Source: Alkalibacterium sp049389645
GTDB taxonomy: Bacteria; Bacillota; Bacilli; Lactobacillales; Carnobacteriaceae_A
Reading direction: 5' to 3'
DNA length: 64,000 bases
Assembly (NCBI RefSeq): GCF_049389645.1
Contig: NZ_CP186540.1
Span: 1,488,001 to 1,552,000 of the forward strand
The position numbers were made by a program, and so were the translations under genes. The notes beneath the pieces are model-generated. The model ran no database searches, was not told the origin of the DNA, and was given only the letters and a program-made list of their open reading frames with translations. Positions 9,143-16,753 of this stretch are shown here, in pieces. Each line of letters opens with the position of its first letter. The first letter of the stretch is position 1.

Positions 9143-10096
9143 ATGAAAGTAGTTTTACTTGAACCGTTAAGAGTGCCGAAAGAAATGATTGAAATGCTAG
9201 CTCAACCGATCAAAGAGCTGGGACATGATTTCGTTTATTTTGATGAAAAAACAACCGATCCTGATGAACTTTTAAAACGCAGCCAGGATGCGGACATCGT
9301 CATGATCGCCAATAACCCTTTTCCAAAAGAAGTTGTCGAACAGCTGGACCAGACAAAACTGATCAATGTCGCTTTCACTGGGGTAGACCATGTGGATCGA
9401 ATGACTGCAAAAGAAAAAAGCATCAAAATAGCTAATGCGGCCGGGTATTCCGATCAGTCGGTGGCCGAACTCGTTATTGGTCTGACGCTGGACCTATACC
9501 GCTCCATTTCGCAGGGAGATAAAGATATCAGAAAAGATTCGTTCCCGGGAGTGATTCAAGGCAATGAAATCAGAGGGAAGACGGTAGGCATAATCGGGAC
9601 AGGAAACATCGGTCTGAGGACTGCGGAATTATTCAAAGCGTTCGGTGCAAATTTGATTGGGTACAACCGTACGGAAAAAGATGCAGCGAAAGATCTGGGA
9701 CTAACGTATTTGCCACTCGAAGAGCTTCTTGAAAAAAGCGATATTGTGTCTGTTCATCTACCCATGAATGATGAAACAAGAAACTTTTTATCCAGAGAGA
9801 AACTGGTTAAAATGAAACCGTCGGCCGTACTGATAAACTGTGCACGGGGACCAATCATCGATAACCAGGCCTTGGCAGAGTTACTTAACGAGGAGAAACT
9901 AGCCGGGGCAGGAATCGATGTCTTTGACATGGAGCCGCCACTTCCAAATGACTATCCGCTACTGCATGCAAAAAATACGGTGTTGACACCACATGTCGCT
10001 TACCTGACGGACGAAGCCATGGTCGAACGGGCAGAAATCACGTTTGACAATACCTTGGCATTTTTAAAAGGTCAACCACAAAATATCGTTGGATAA
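9143..10096 (+). CDS. NAD-dependent D-2-hydroxyacid dehydrogenase
   Basis: Oxidoreductase that interconverts 2-keto acids and D-2-hydroxyacids in the cytosol. Exact substrate unknown. The nucleotide-binding domain shows GKTVGIIGTGNIGLRTAELF (GxGxxG). The catalytic trio is visible: Arg in NCARGP, Glu in GIDVFDMEPP, and His in LTPHVAYLT. About 317 residues, normal for the family. ATG 9137 lies only 2 nt after the AAAGGA ribosome site, whereas ATG 9143 has good spacing, so I start at 9143 (MKVVLLEP). Probably co-transcribed with the preceding flavoenzyme. The two may act on related carbonyl or hydroxy compounds, but this is guesswork. Confidence 0.88.
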   Translation: MKVVLLEPLRVPKEMIEMLAQPIKELGHDFVYFDEKTTDPDELLKRSQDADIVMIANNPFPKEVVEQLDQTKLINVAFTGVDHVDRMTAKEKSIKIANAAGYSDQSVAELVIGLTLDLYRSISQGDKDIRKDSFPGVIQGNEIRGKTVGIIGTGNIGLRTAELFKAFGANLIGYNRTEKDAAKDLGLTYLPLEELLEKSDIVSVHLPMNDETRNFLSREKLVKMKPSAVLINCARGPIIDNQALAELLNEEKLAGAGIDVFDMEPPLPNDYPLLHAKNTVLTPHVAYLTDEAMVERAEITFDNTLAFLKGQPQNIVG

Positions 10097-10100
10097 TAAA

Positions 10101-10134
10101 GAAGACACCTCTATAAATCTAGAGGTGTCTTCTT
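10101..10134. terminator. Bidirectional terminator between convergent genes
   Basis: GAAGACACCTCT (10101-10112) pairs with AGAGGTGTCTTC (10121-10132) around an 8-nt loop. It lies between the stops of the plus-strand dehydrogenase and the minus-strand ATP-grasp gene. Confidence 0.82.
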
Positions 10135-10139
10135 CAGCT

Positions 10140-11063
10140 TTAAATAGTATCTAATTCAACTTTCAAATACTTCGCCAGTTCAAGCATGGCGTATTTTTCG
10201 GCTGCTGCTTCGGCATCGTTATTGTAGTTCGTGTTGGTGTTGACGTCGTAAGTGTATACTTCGCCATTTTCATCAATGATAAATTCCATTGCCGCCACAT
10301 CGATATGTTGGTTATTCAAGAATGTTTCATAACGTTTGATTTGATCTTCAGGTAGTCTGTCGATGATTTTGAATTTGTTTTCAGCTGGAAGTTCTTCGCC
10401 GTCAGGGCCGATCTGGCAGACATCGGCCGGGCACAATTCAAAGCCATCACGCGAATCGACCTTCACTGCATAGAAATACTTTCTGCCTACGAATTCAGAG
10501 CGGATAATGTGGCCGTCCACAGATTTAATGTACTGTTGAATGAGGCTGATACCGTCAATGGAGTCCTCAAAATCGGGACCATTTACATAGTCTTTCAATT
10601 CTTGAAGCGAATAGAGTAGCCGTACGCCCAGCCCTTTACCTGCACGATTATGTTTGATGATAAAAGGAAATTCATTCAGTTTTTCAGCAGCAGCTAGAAT
10701 ATTCTCCTTGCCGACAGCACCGATGGTTTTAGGCGTTTTGATCCCGGCAATTTGTAAAGCTAAATACTGTTTGAGCTTACTGACTTCAAGGTTGATCGCA
10801 CCTGTTCCGTTAATGACGCGTGCCCCTTTTTGTTCCAGCCACGTTAGGACTTGATCGGTCAGTTCAGGCGCGTAGCGGTTTCCTCTCGTGTGTGAAGAAG
10901 CACTCATGCGATTGTAATAGACGCCGTCAGAAGGCAAGTCTTGGATATCAAGCAGCCCTTTAGATAAATCCCAGTCTTCGTAAGGGACACCGAGTTCTTC
11001 CAGTCGTTTAATCAAATGTTTAGTCCAGTCCATATTTTCATGTATAATATATACTTTGTTCAT
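10140..11063 (-). CDS. ATP-grasp (RimK-like) ligase family protein
   Basis: Probable ATP-dependent carboxylate-amine/thiol ligase of the RimK type. About 307 residues. The N-terminal pre-ATP-grasp part (MNKVYIIHENMDWTKHLIKRL) leads to an ATP-grasp core with SKLKQYLALQIAGIKTPKT, the lysine strand FPFIIKHNRAGKGLGVRLL, the hinge QQYIKSVDGHIIRSEFVG, and the metal/phosphate-binding end EFIIDENGEVYTYDVNTNTNYN. It has the length and layout of small stand-alone glutamate ligases. Substrates cannot be read from sequence. The ATG at 11063 follows AAAGGAG. A single-gene unit convergent with the dehydrogenase operon. Confidence 0.75.
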   Translation of the reverse strand: MNKVYIIHENMDWTKHLIKRLEELGVPYEDWDLSKGLLDIQDLPSDGVYYNRMSASSHTRGNRYAPELTDQVLTWLEQKGARVINGTGAINLEVSKLKQYLALQIAGIKTPKTIGAVGKENILAAAEKLNEFPFIIKHNRAGKGLGVRLLYSLQELKDYVNGPDFEDSIDGISLIQQYIKSVDGHIIRSEFVGRKYFYAVKVDSRDGFELCPADVCQIGPDGEELPAENKFKIIDRLPEDQIKRYETFLNNQHIDVAAMEFIIDENGEVYTYDVNTNTNYNNDAEAAAEKYAMLELAKYLKVELDTI

Positions 11064-11193
11064 ATTTTTAAATCTCCTTTGTATCCACTAGTGGCAAGTT
11101 CGGGTTGCGAGCAATTTAATTGCTTCCAATAGGTTCAGTGTATAATAAATACATTCTTTTGGAAAGAGGGAAAGGTGGAATATACTTAGTTAA

Positions 11194-11235
11194 TAAAAAA
11201 AGCGTATTGTGCCATCATCTGACACAATACGCTAT
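11194..11235 (-). terminator. Terminator of the sigma/anti-sigma operon
   Basis: AGCGTATTGTG (11201-11211) pairs with CACAATACGCT (11223-11233). On the minus strand it is followed by a T-run (A7 at about 11195-11201 on the plus strand). Confidence 0.85.
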
Positions 11236-11238
11236 GGA

Positions 11239-12378
11239 CTATTGATTCAGTTCGATAGTGATTGGCTCACCATAAGAAGCGAAGTCGAGCGTACCCACAT
11301 CTTCTGGAAACTCGGCAGAATAAAACTGAAGATGAAGTTCTTCCGATTCCAGCAACTGTTCACTAGTAATGTCAGACTCTTCTTCAGACAAGGCAAGCCG
11401 TCCAGTATAGTGATTCTCAGCTCCGTCATACGTGTAGCTGTGTCCAGTAAATATCAGTTCATTACCCCGGTTATCTTCTCCGCGTATTTCAATTACTTCA
11501 AACGGTATATCAGTCCAATTGTCTGAAGTTATTTCAATGAAACTGAAGAGTGGGTGTGTGTTTAAGTTGTTAATGGAATAATCATAGAGATCAGTACTTA
11601 ACTCCTGATCAATAGAATATTTATTTGTGTGTTTCTGAAGTTCATCCCTTGTCGTATCAACAGAAAATGTTGCTTTCCCTTCAACGGGTGTCACACGTTC
11701 GTCTCTTTTGGCATTGTCTTTCATATCAATAATAAAAAGATCTTCTAAAGTGATGTCTATAGTGTAATTGTCGGTCATTGAAAAGTCTTCATCAAGGTCA
11801 ACAATTAATATCCTATTATGAATAGCATCGTTTTCACTGACTGTTCTTCCGTAACTTGACATCGATCCAGTGACTGCTTGTCCATTTATAGAAAGGGTTT
11901 TATTCTCTATCCCTCCAAAATGATAGTCTTCTAAAGACTCTCCCAAATCAGCGAGTATGTTGATGAGTAGTAAATCGTCAAAAATAAGTATATCCTCGAC
12001 TTTGATTTCAGCATCGCCAATCGTCTGAACCTGATCGACGGCTATACTTGTATCATCGGTTGTCCGTTCTTCTATACCTAAAGCATCGGTGATCGTATAG
12101 CGAAAGTTCTCTAAGAAAGAGGAAGCAGAAGCTTGAACACGTTGTCCGACGGGTGTCTGCAGACCTAAAAATGCAAGGAAAAGCGTAGCCGCAATTAACA
12201 GGATTGGTCTTTTCCGATTTGATACTTTCGTTGGATTGCTAGATTCATTATTTAATTTACCTTTAACCGACTGAAACAGTTCATCTTTTTCCTGGTCAGA
12301 CAGAGACGTCTCTTCATAGTCGAGTGTATTTATTTTCACCTGATTAAGTAATTGGTAAAGTTTTTTGTCGTTATTCAT
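11239..12378 (-). CDS. DUF4179-type anti-sigma factor (membrane protein)
   Basis: Probable membrane-bound anti-sigma factor for the ECF sigma factor encoded just upstream. An N-terminal cytoplasmic part of about 75 residues (MNNDKKLYQLLNQVKINTLDYEE onward) is followed by one membrane helix (PILLIAATLFLAFLGLQTP) and a long extracellular beta-rich DUF4179-like domain. About 379 residues. An open frame extends to 12453, but the ATG at 12378, preceded by AAGGAGAATCAAGGA, gives an 8-nt overlap (ATGAATAA) with the sigma gene and is the natural coupled start. The gene pair and the overlap are the main functional evidence; the regulon is unknown. Confidence 0.82.
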   Translation of the reverse strand: MNNDKKLYQLLNQVKINTLDYEETSLSDQEKDELFQSVKGKLNNESSNPTKVSNRKRPILLIAATLFLAFLGLQTPVGQRVQASASSFLENFRYTITDALGIEERTTDDTSIAVDQVQTIGDAEIKVEDILIFDDLLLINILADLGESLEDYHFGGIENKTLSINGQAVTGSMSSYGRTVSENDAIHNRILIVDLDEDFSMTDNYTIDITLEDLFIIDMKDNAKRDERVTPVEGKATFSVDTTRDELQKHTNKYSIDQELSTDLYDYSINNLNTHPLFSFIEITSDNWTDIPFEVIEIRGEDNRGNELIFTGHSYTYDGAENHYTGRLALSEEESDITSEQLLESEELHLQFYSAEFPEDVGTLDFASYGEPITIELNQ

Positions 12379-12928
12379 TCCTTGATTCTCCTTTCTTTTC
12401 GAAGTGTCGCCTGATTTTTGATTTTCCACGTGAGAAACGGCTGTATAAAGCACCTGTGGTCAAATCATGTTTTTCAGCTATGACTTCAGTCGAATCCTTT
12501 GACTCAAATATGTCTTTAAACAGAATGCGATCTTTCCCATTAAGTGGTGCGAGTAATTCTTCCAACTGAATTTCCCATAATTCTTTTGATAAAGGCTTGT
12601 CGTTATGTACATATCTCGTTTCCAGGTGTTCTTCCCAGCCAACAGTCTTTAATTCGTTCCTATATTTTTTCAGTGTATTAATAGACCGGTACTTTGCAAT
12701 GACCGCTATCCAGTTTTTGAAACTCGCTTTTGATGGATCGTACTGTTCAATATTATTCCAGACAGCGAGAAAAACGTCATTTAAACATTCATCCTGATGA
12801 CCGGGAAGTGCATATAGGTACTTTTGAATGATGTTTTTTAATAGTCCACCATATTTATTGATCAATTCCTCAAGTCCATGCTCGTTTCGGTTATTAATCG
12901 TTTTGATTATCCATTTATCGTCTGCCAA
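12371..12928 (-). CDS. ECF-type RNA polymerase sigma factor
   Basis: Alternative sigma factor of about 185 residues. Region 2 is seen as ECLNDVFLAVWNNIEQYDPSKASFKNWIAVIAKYRSIN (positions about 47-84; DVFLAVW is the core-binding and -10 element). Region 4 is the helix-turn-helix STEVIAEKHDLTTGALYSRFSRGKSKIRR near the C-terminus. The start is a TTG at 12928: AAGGAGGG lies 7 nt upstream and no ATG fits. It overlaps its anti-sigma gene by 8 nt. The two should form a self-contained stress-response switch. Upstream on the minus strand is a TTGACA about 18-20 nt from TGTATACA, a weak promoter candidate. Array 2 lies just beyond. Confidence 0.88.
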   Translation of the reverse strand: MADDKWIIKTINNRNEHGLEELINKYGGLLKNIIQKYLYALPGHQDECLNDVFLAVWNNIEQYDPSKASFKNWIAVIAKYRSINTLKKYRNELKTVGWEEHLETRYVHNDKPLSKELWEIQLEELLAPLNGKDRILFKDIFESKDSTEVIAEKHDLTTGALYSRFSRGKSKIRRHFEKKGESRNE

Positions 12929-13045
12929 AATGTTACCCTCCTTTGTTCCTTCACTTATGTATACAAGAAAAAATGATCGAATCTGTCAAAATTTCAAAAT
13001 AAATGAGTGATCAAGATATTTTGTGGTCTCTTTTCTATTAAATTT

Positions 13046-13330
13046 GAGCATATAGTGTAACTTCGACACTTTGGAATGAGAATGTAGTAAGAACTTACCG
13101 AATTGCTCAGACTTCGGTAAGTTCTGCAATCAGATGGACAGCTAATTGTCGAAGATACTGCAGGTTCGACAGGTTGAAAAAAAAAGTTTCTTTCTAATCA
13201 CCGAATGAAGCCCGGTTCGGTAATTACAGACAGTCTAGTTTTCTCAAAGTGTCGAACCTAGTCAAAGTTCAACACTTAGGAGAAAATTGCCATCTCCAAA
13301 GTGTCGAACCTGGCAGTAAAAAGCTTCCGA
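13046..13330. repeat. Repeat array 2: five to six 51/52-bp units with alternating dyads
   Basis: The units are marked by GAA at 13100, 13151, 13203, 13254 and 13306 (steps 51, 52, 51, 52). Right-hand halves TTCGACA, TTCGGTA, TTCGACA, TTCGGTA and TTCAACA start at 13062, 13113, 13165, 13216 and 13268 (steps 51, 52, 51, 52). Two dyad types alternate: TACCGAA...TTCGGTA and TGTCGAA...TTCGACA. The same dyads recur in array 4 at 55.8 kb. Between the dyads the sequence varies. Confidence 0.78.
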
Positions 13331-13367
13331 TATGAAAAGACATCTAATCAGTTTCGAAAAATCTTAC

Positions 13368-13398
13368 TGTTATACTGCATTTGTCATTCAGTATAACA
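13368..13398. promoter_or_regulatory. Inverted repeat, possible operator for the SDR gene
   Basis: TGTTATACTG (13368-13377) and CAGTATAACA (13389-13398) are perfect 10-bp arms around 11 bp. It lies about 130 bp before the SDR start. No T-run follows, so an operator or RNA hairpin is likelier than a terminator. Confidence 0.4.
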
Positions 13399-13527
13399 AA
13401 TCTTACCTAGACAATGGTTAACATGAAGTAGAATTTTTAATAGCTTGTAAGCCCTTTCGCTTGTAACAAAAAATAAGACCTGTTAAATTAAGGGCATAAG
13501 AAAAAATACGGTATAGGAGTGTGTTGA

Positions 13528-14271
13528 ATGGGTCGTTTAGATGGGAAAGTTGCAGTTATTACCGGTGGCGCAGGGGGCATGGGGAAGACGCATGGAGAAG
13601 TGTTCATCCGAGAAGGTGCTAAGATCGTTATAGCAGACTTGGAGTCGTCAGATGGAAAAGCGTTTGCTGAAAAATTAGGAGATCAGGCAATATTTGTCGC
13701 TTTAGATGTCACGAAAGAAGAAGATTGGAAAAATTTAGTAAAGGAAACGGAAGATAAGTTTGGTCCCATTAATGTACTGGTCAACAACGCCGGGATCGTT
13801 GAAACTAAATCTATTGAAGAGTTATCACTCGAAGATTATAGAAGGACGATTCATATTAATCAGGATGGTGTATTTTTAGGTATGAAATATGTCTTACCTT
13901 CAATGAAAAAAGCAGAAATCGGCTCCATTGTTAATATCTCTTCTATTGCTGGCATGGCTGGTGGGGTCAATAATCTAGCCTATATAACATCTAAATTTGC
14001 CGTCAGAGGTATGACCAAAGCGGCGGCTGCGGAATTTGCGGAATTTAATATCCGTGTTAATTCTGTTCATCCGGGGACGATCCGTACACCAATGACTGAA
14101 CATGAGAGCGTCAGAGATTTGGTTAAAGAGATGGAAAAAGATATTCCGATGAAACGTATTGCAGAGCCAGAAGAAATATCCAATCTTGTGCTTTACTTAT
14201 CATCTGATGAATCCAGTTATTCAACCGGTACTGAATTTGTCGCTGATGGTGGCTTGATTCAAGTCATGTAA
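13528..14271 (+). CDS. Short-chain dehydrogenase/reductase
   Basis: Classical SDR oxidoreductase, about 247 residues, cytosolic, NAD(P)-dependent. The cofactor motif TGGAGGMGKTHGE starts near residue 12; NNAG is at about 86-89. The catalytic Ser138/139 (NISSIAG), Tyr152 and Lys156 (YITSK) are present. PG...TPM and the C-terminal SSDESSYSTGTEFVADGG complete the fold. Nearest functional labels would be glucose 1-dehydrogenase-like or hydroxysteroid dehydrogenase-like, but substrate is not predictable. AGGAG lies 8 nt before the ATG. It stands alone, with a terminator at 14308. Confidence 0.9.
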   Translation: MGRLDGKVAVITGGAGGMGKTHGEVFIREGAKIVIADLESSDGKAFAEKLGDQAIFVALDVTKEEDWKNLVKETEDKFGPINVLVNNAGIVETKSIEELSLEDYRRTIHINQDGVFLGMKYVLPSMKKAEIGSIVNISSIAGMAGGVNNLAYITSKFAVRGMTKAAAAEFAEFNIRVNSVHPGTIRTPMTEHESVRDLVKEMEKDIPMKRIAEPEEISNLVLYLSSDESSYSTGTEFVADGGLIQVM

Positions 14272-14307
14272 AAAGCAGGCTGAAAATCAATATTTGGATT
14301 TGTTCAG

Positions 14308-14341
14308 AAAAGCTCTCAGACAATTTGTTTGAGAGCTTTTT
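14308..14341 (+). terminator. Terminator of the SDR gene
   Basis: AAAAGCTCTCA pairs with TGAGAGCTTTTT around a short loop, 37 bp after the stop. Confidence 0.85.
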
Positions 14342-14507
14342 CGCTATAACGAAGTGAAACTTTTAAAGCAGTAAGGGCTAGACGACATAGAGTGGATAAG
14401 TTGATGAAATCAATGATGATAGGATACGATATCCATCTGTAGTATACTTGTTATAGAAGCTCGATTGTTGATTCAATTTATTGACTGATAGAATTGGGGG
14501 AGTGGAA

Positions 14508-15362
14508 ATGGATATGGTCACACTTTATAATGGAAAGAAAATGCCAGTGATTGGTTTTGAAATCTGTAATAATTCGGATGAAGAAAAAGCTGTTCAGTCA
14601 ATTGTTAAAGCTATTGAAGTAGGATTTCGCCATCTTGACAGTGCAGCTGGATTTCAAAACGAGAAAATAATGAGTCAGGGACTTAAAAAAAGTGGATTTC
14701 CAAGAGAAGAGTTATTTTTAACCAGTAATTTAATGGTTGATGGCCATGATTATAGCAATGTGAGAGCCAAAGTGGAGAGATTATTAGAAATATTAGGAAC
14801 AGATTATTTAGATCTTTATTTGATCCATTGGCCGCTTGATGAAGGGACCGGGGAAGATTGGGATAAAGAGAATTTGGAAACCTGGAGAGTGATGGAAGAA
14901 CTCTACGAAGAAGGTAAACTTAAAGCCATAGGCGTCAGCAATTTTTCAATCAACCACTTAGAAAATATAGTGGAGCATGCTAAAATCAAACCGATGGTCA
15001 ATCGGCTTCGAATCCACCCAGGTGTGACTCAAAATGATGTCCGTGAATACTGTAAAAAGTACGATATCATCGTTCAAGCATGCTCACCGCTAAATCCACT
15101 GAATGTTTTAAGGAAAGAAAATCGTATTAGAGAGATGCTTGAAAAATACAATAAGTCCTTAGCTCAGGTCTTGCTTCGTTTTGGGATAGATTTAGATGTC
15201 CTGCCCTTAACCAAATCAGCTCATGCTTATCGTATCGAAGAAAATTATGATATCTTTGATTTTAAATTGGATGAAGAAGATTATAATTACTTGTTTCATT
15301 GGCAACACGTTGATTTTACTGAATCAGATAATCAAAATGGTCAACCGCCGCAGAGTGTTTAG
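14508..15362 (+). CDS. Aldo/keto reductase-family protein with altered catalytic tetrad
   Basis: Has the AKR TIM-barrel layout, about 284 residues. Of the tetrad Asp-Tyr-Lys-His, D44 (HLDSAA) and H107 (LIHWPL) are kept. The Tyr position is F49 (DSAAGFQNE in place of the usual DTAxxYGNE) and the Lys position is N74 (LTSNLMV in place of xTTKLW). The family VNQ(I/V)E-HP stretch reads VNRLRIHP. The cofactor-side motif TKSAHAYRIEEN survives. So it probably still folds and may bind NADPH but should not catalyse normal carbonyl reduction. GGGGGAG lies 5 nt before ATG 14508; an in-frame TTG at 14481 is less likely. A YccF gene follows after 20 bp. Confidence 0.82.
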   Translation: MDMVTLYNGKKMPVIGFEICNNSDEEKAVQSIVKAIEVGFRHLDSAAGFQNEKIMSQGLKKSGFPREELFLTSNLMVDGHDYSNVRAKVERLLEILGTDYLDLYLIHWPLDEGTGEDWDKENLETWRVMEELYEEGKLKAIGVSNFSINHLENIVEHAKIKPMVNRLRIHPGVTQNDVREYCKKYDIIVQACSPLNPLNVLRKENRIREMLEKYNKSLAQVLLRFGIDLDVLPLTKSAHAYRIEENYDIFDFKLDEEDYNYLFHWQHVDFTESDNQNGQPPQSV

Positions 15363-15382
15363 GCGAGGAAAGGAAGAGTTGA

Positions 15383-15748
15383 TTGAATTTATTAGGTAAT
15401 ATTGTATGGTTTATTTTAGGAGGGTTTATTGGTTTCTTAACCTGGTTGATACTAGGTGTTCTTTGGTCGATCACTATCGTAGGGATCCCTATCGGGAAGC
15501 AGTGCTTCAAGTTTTCTACCATGGCCGCAGCGCCGTTTGGTAGGGATATTGAATTTGGTCATGGCGGAGTATCCTTTATGTTTAATGTGCTATGGCTCGT
15601 ACTGGGCGGATTTGCCTTAGTTATTGAATCAATCACGATGGGAGTCATCTTCTGTTTGACCATCGTGGGGATTCCATTTGGACTCCAGCATTTTAAACAA
15701 GCTAAACTTGCACTGCTGCCTTTTGGGGCACGAATCGTCAGAACATGA
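15383..15748 (+). CDS. YccF-family inner-membrane protein
   Basis: Small integral membrane protein of about 121 residues with two tandem copies of the YccF/DUF307 unit. The first ends ITIVGIPIGKQCFK (near residues 30-43) and the second LTIVGIPFGLQHFK (near 92-105). Each copy is preceded by a strongly hydrophobic helix. Function is unknown in the family. The start is a TTG at 15383, with AGGAAG 6 nt upstream and no better-placed ATG. It is 20 bp after the aberrant aldo/keto reductase, so probably in one transcript with it. A strong terminator follows at once. Confidence 0.82.
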   Translation: MNLLGNIVWFILGGFIGFLTWLILGVLWSITIVGIPIGKQCFKFSTMAAAPFGRDIEFGHGGVSFMFNVLWLVLGGFALVIESITMGVIFCLTIVGIPFGLQHFKQAKLALLPFGARIVRT

Positions 15749-15754
15749 ATATAA

Positions 15755-15800
15755 AAACAAACAAAAATCGCCTATTGATTTAGGCGATTTTTGTTTGTTT
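15755..15800. terminator. Bidirectional terminator, overlapping the esterase 3' end
   Basis: AAACAAACAAAAATCGCCTA (15755-15774) is a perfect 20-bp match to its partner at 15781-15800. The last codons of the minus-strand esterase (stop at 15772) lie inside the stem. Confidence 0.88.
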
Positions 15801-16392
15801 CATACCATTTCGCTGCTGCATCAACTTCTGTTCCGGTGAGCTGATGGCCGTGATTTTCCCAGTGCAAGGTCACGTCAGCACCAGCATCGCTGAGCAAATG
15901 TGTAAGTTCTTCTGATTCTTGGGAAGCACAGATTGGGTCATTGGTTCCTGCTCCAATAAAGATGGGTGTATCTGATAAATCTGGAAGCTCCAACCCTCTC
16001 AGTGGGACCATTGGGTGGTGCAGGATGGCGCCTTCTAACGTATTACTGTAATGAAAGAGTAAACTGCCGGCAATGTTTGCTCCGTTTGAATAGCCGATGG
16101 CGATGATTTTGCTTCGATCAAAGCCGTATTCTTTGGCAGCATCATTTAGAAAGTCATTTAATTCGAGTGTTCTGAATTTCAAGTCTTCTTCATCGAAAAC
16201 ACCGGGTCTCAAACGTTTAAAGTAGCGGTACATGCCGTTCTCATCGATATTTCCTCTGACGCTTAAGACGTTTGCCTGGGAATCCACGCGCTCTGCTAAG
16301 GGGAGCAAATCTTGTTCGGTGCCGCCCGTGCCGTGAAGTAAGAGTAAAGTGGTATTTGTTAAATCAGTTCCTTCTTTAAATATATGTTTCAA
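15772..16392 (-). CDS. Alpha/beta hydrolase (carboxylesterase/phospholipase type)
   Basis: Cytosolic serine hydrolase of about 206 residues, in the group that includes MhqD/YodD-like carboxylesterases. The oxyanion-hole strand is LLLLHGTGGTEQD. The nucleophile elbow is IAIGYSNGANIAGS. The acid is in FIGAGTNDPICASQ, and the histidine in WENHGHQLTG near the C-terminus. Substrate unknown; relatives cut short esters or take part in quinone or aromatic stress responses. The start is a TTG at 16392 with AAGGAGT 8 nt upstream. Its 3' end overlaps the terminator shared with yccF. Confidence 0.83.
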   Translation of the reverse strand: MKHIFKEGTDLTNTTLLLLHGTGGTEQDLLPLAERVDSQANVLSVRGNIDENGMYRYFKRLRPGVFDEEDLKFRTLELNDFLNDAAKEYGFDRSKIIAIGYSNGANIAGSLLFHYSNTLEGAILHHPMVPLRGLELPDLSDTPIFIGAGTNDPICASQESEELTHLLSDAGADVTLHWENHGHQLTGTEVDAAAKWYETNKNRLNQ

Positions 16393-16649
16393 TGTCTATT
16401 ACTCCTTGTCTGTTTTTTTTTCAATGGTATCCAATATTTTTCATAAGCTTCGTTTCCATTGACGTAGCTCCTGCTACAGGGGTGTAGATTTTATTACGAA
16501 TTCGAGATAGTATGCAATAAGTATACGAGCTTACTCACTTTATGTCAACAAAGTAAAACCCTCTTCACTTAAGAGATTAAAGACGACAGGGAACAAGAGG
16601 TCTTATCAAGGTAAGAGAACAACTATTTATAATATTCTATTATTACCTG

Positions 16650-16678
16650 TTGACAAGTATTAAAGAATCAATTACTAT
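16650..16678 (+). promoter_or_regulatory. Sigma-A-type promoter of the GH65 operon
   Basis: TTGACA (16650-16655), a 17-bp spacer and TACTAT (16673-16678). This is a perfect -35 and a 5/6 -10 at ideal spacing. Transcription would start near 16685, inside the cre-like site. Confidence 0.75.
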
Positions 16679-16681
16679 GAG

Positions 16682-16695
16682 TGTAAGCGATTTAC
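16682..16695 (+). promoter_or_regulatory. cre-like site at the GH65 operon start point
   Basis: TGTAAGCGATTTAC matches 12 of 14 cre positions, failing only at the final CA. It covers the predicted +1, a classic repressing position for CcpA. Confidence 0.55.
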
Positions 16696-16696
16696 T

Positions 16697-16727
16697 AAAA
16701 CGTTTTCGGTAAGTGCTAAAACGTTTT
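16697..16727. promoter_or_regulatory. Twin LacI-family operators
   Basis: Two copies of CTAAAACGTTTT, with palindromic cores AAAACGTTTT at 16697-16706 and 16718-16727, are spaced 21 bp (two helical turns) downstream of the promoter. They fit the LacI-family regulator encoded at the end of the operon. Confidence 0.72.
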
Positions 16728-16753
16728 AGTAGAAATAGAAAAGGATGATGTTT

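Larger units (their letters stand above)
12929..13527. other. 599-bp divergent intergenic region
   Basis: Separates the divergent sigma-factor and SDR genes. It holds repeat array 2 (13046-13330), a 10-bp-arm inverted repeat at 13368-13398, and the AGGAG ribosome site of the SDR gene. No open frame of note is seen. Confidence 0.6.
16393..16753. other. 361-bp divergent regulatory region
   Basis: Contains the promoter, cre-like site and twin operators of the GH65 operon in its last 110 bp (listed separately). The first 250 bp, nearest the esterase, show only a small GTAGC/GCTAC hairpin at about 16464-16477 and nothing else I can name. Confidence 0.55.

Noticed and set aside
12955..13000. Promoter of the sigma-factor operon (TTGACA with TATACA on the minus strand)
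   Set aside because: Spacing of about 20 bp (18 bp to TGTATA) is off and an ECF-type autoregulated promoter is equally possible; noted only in the gene entry.
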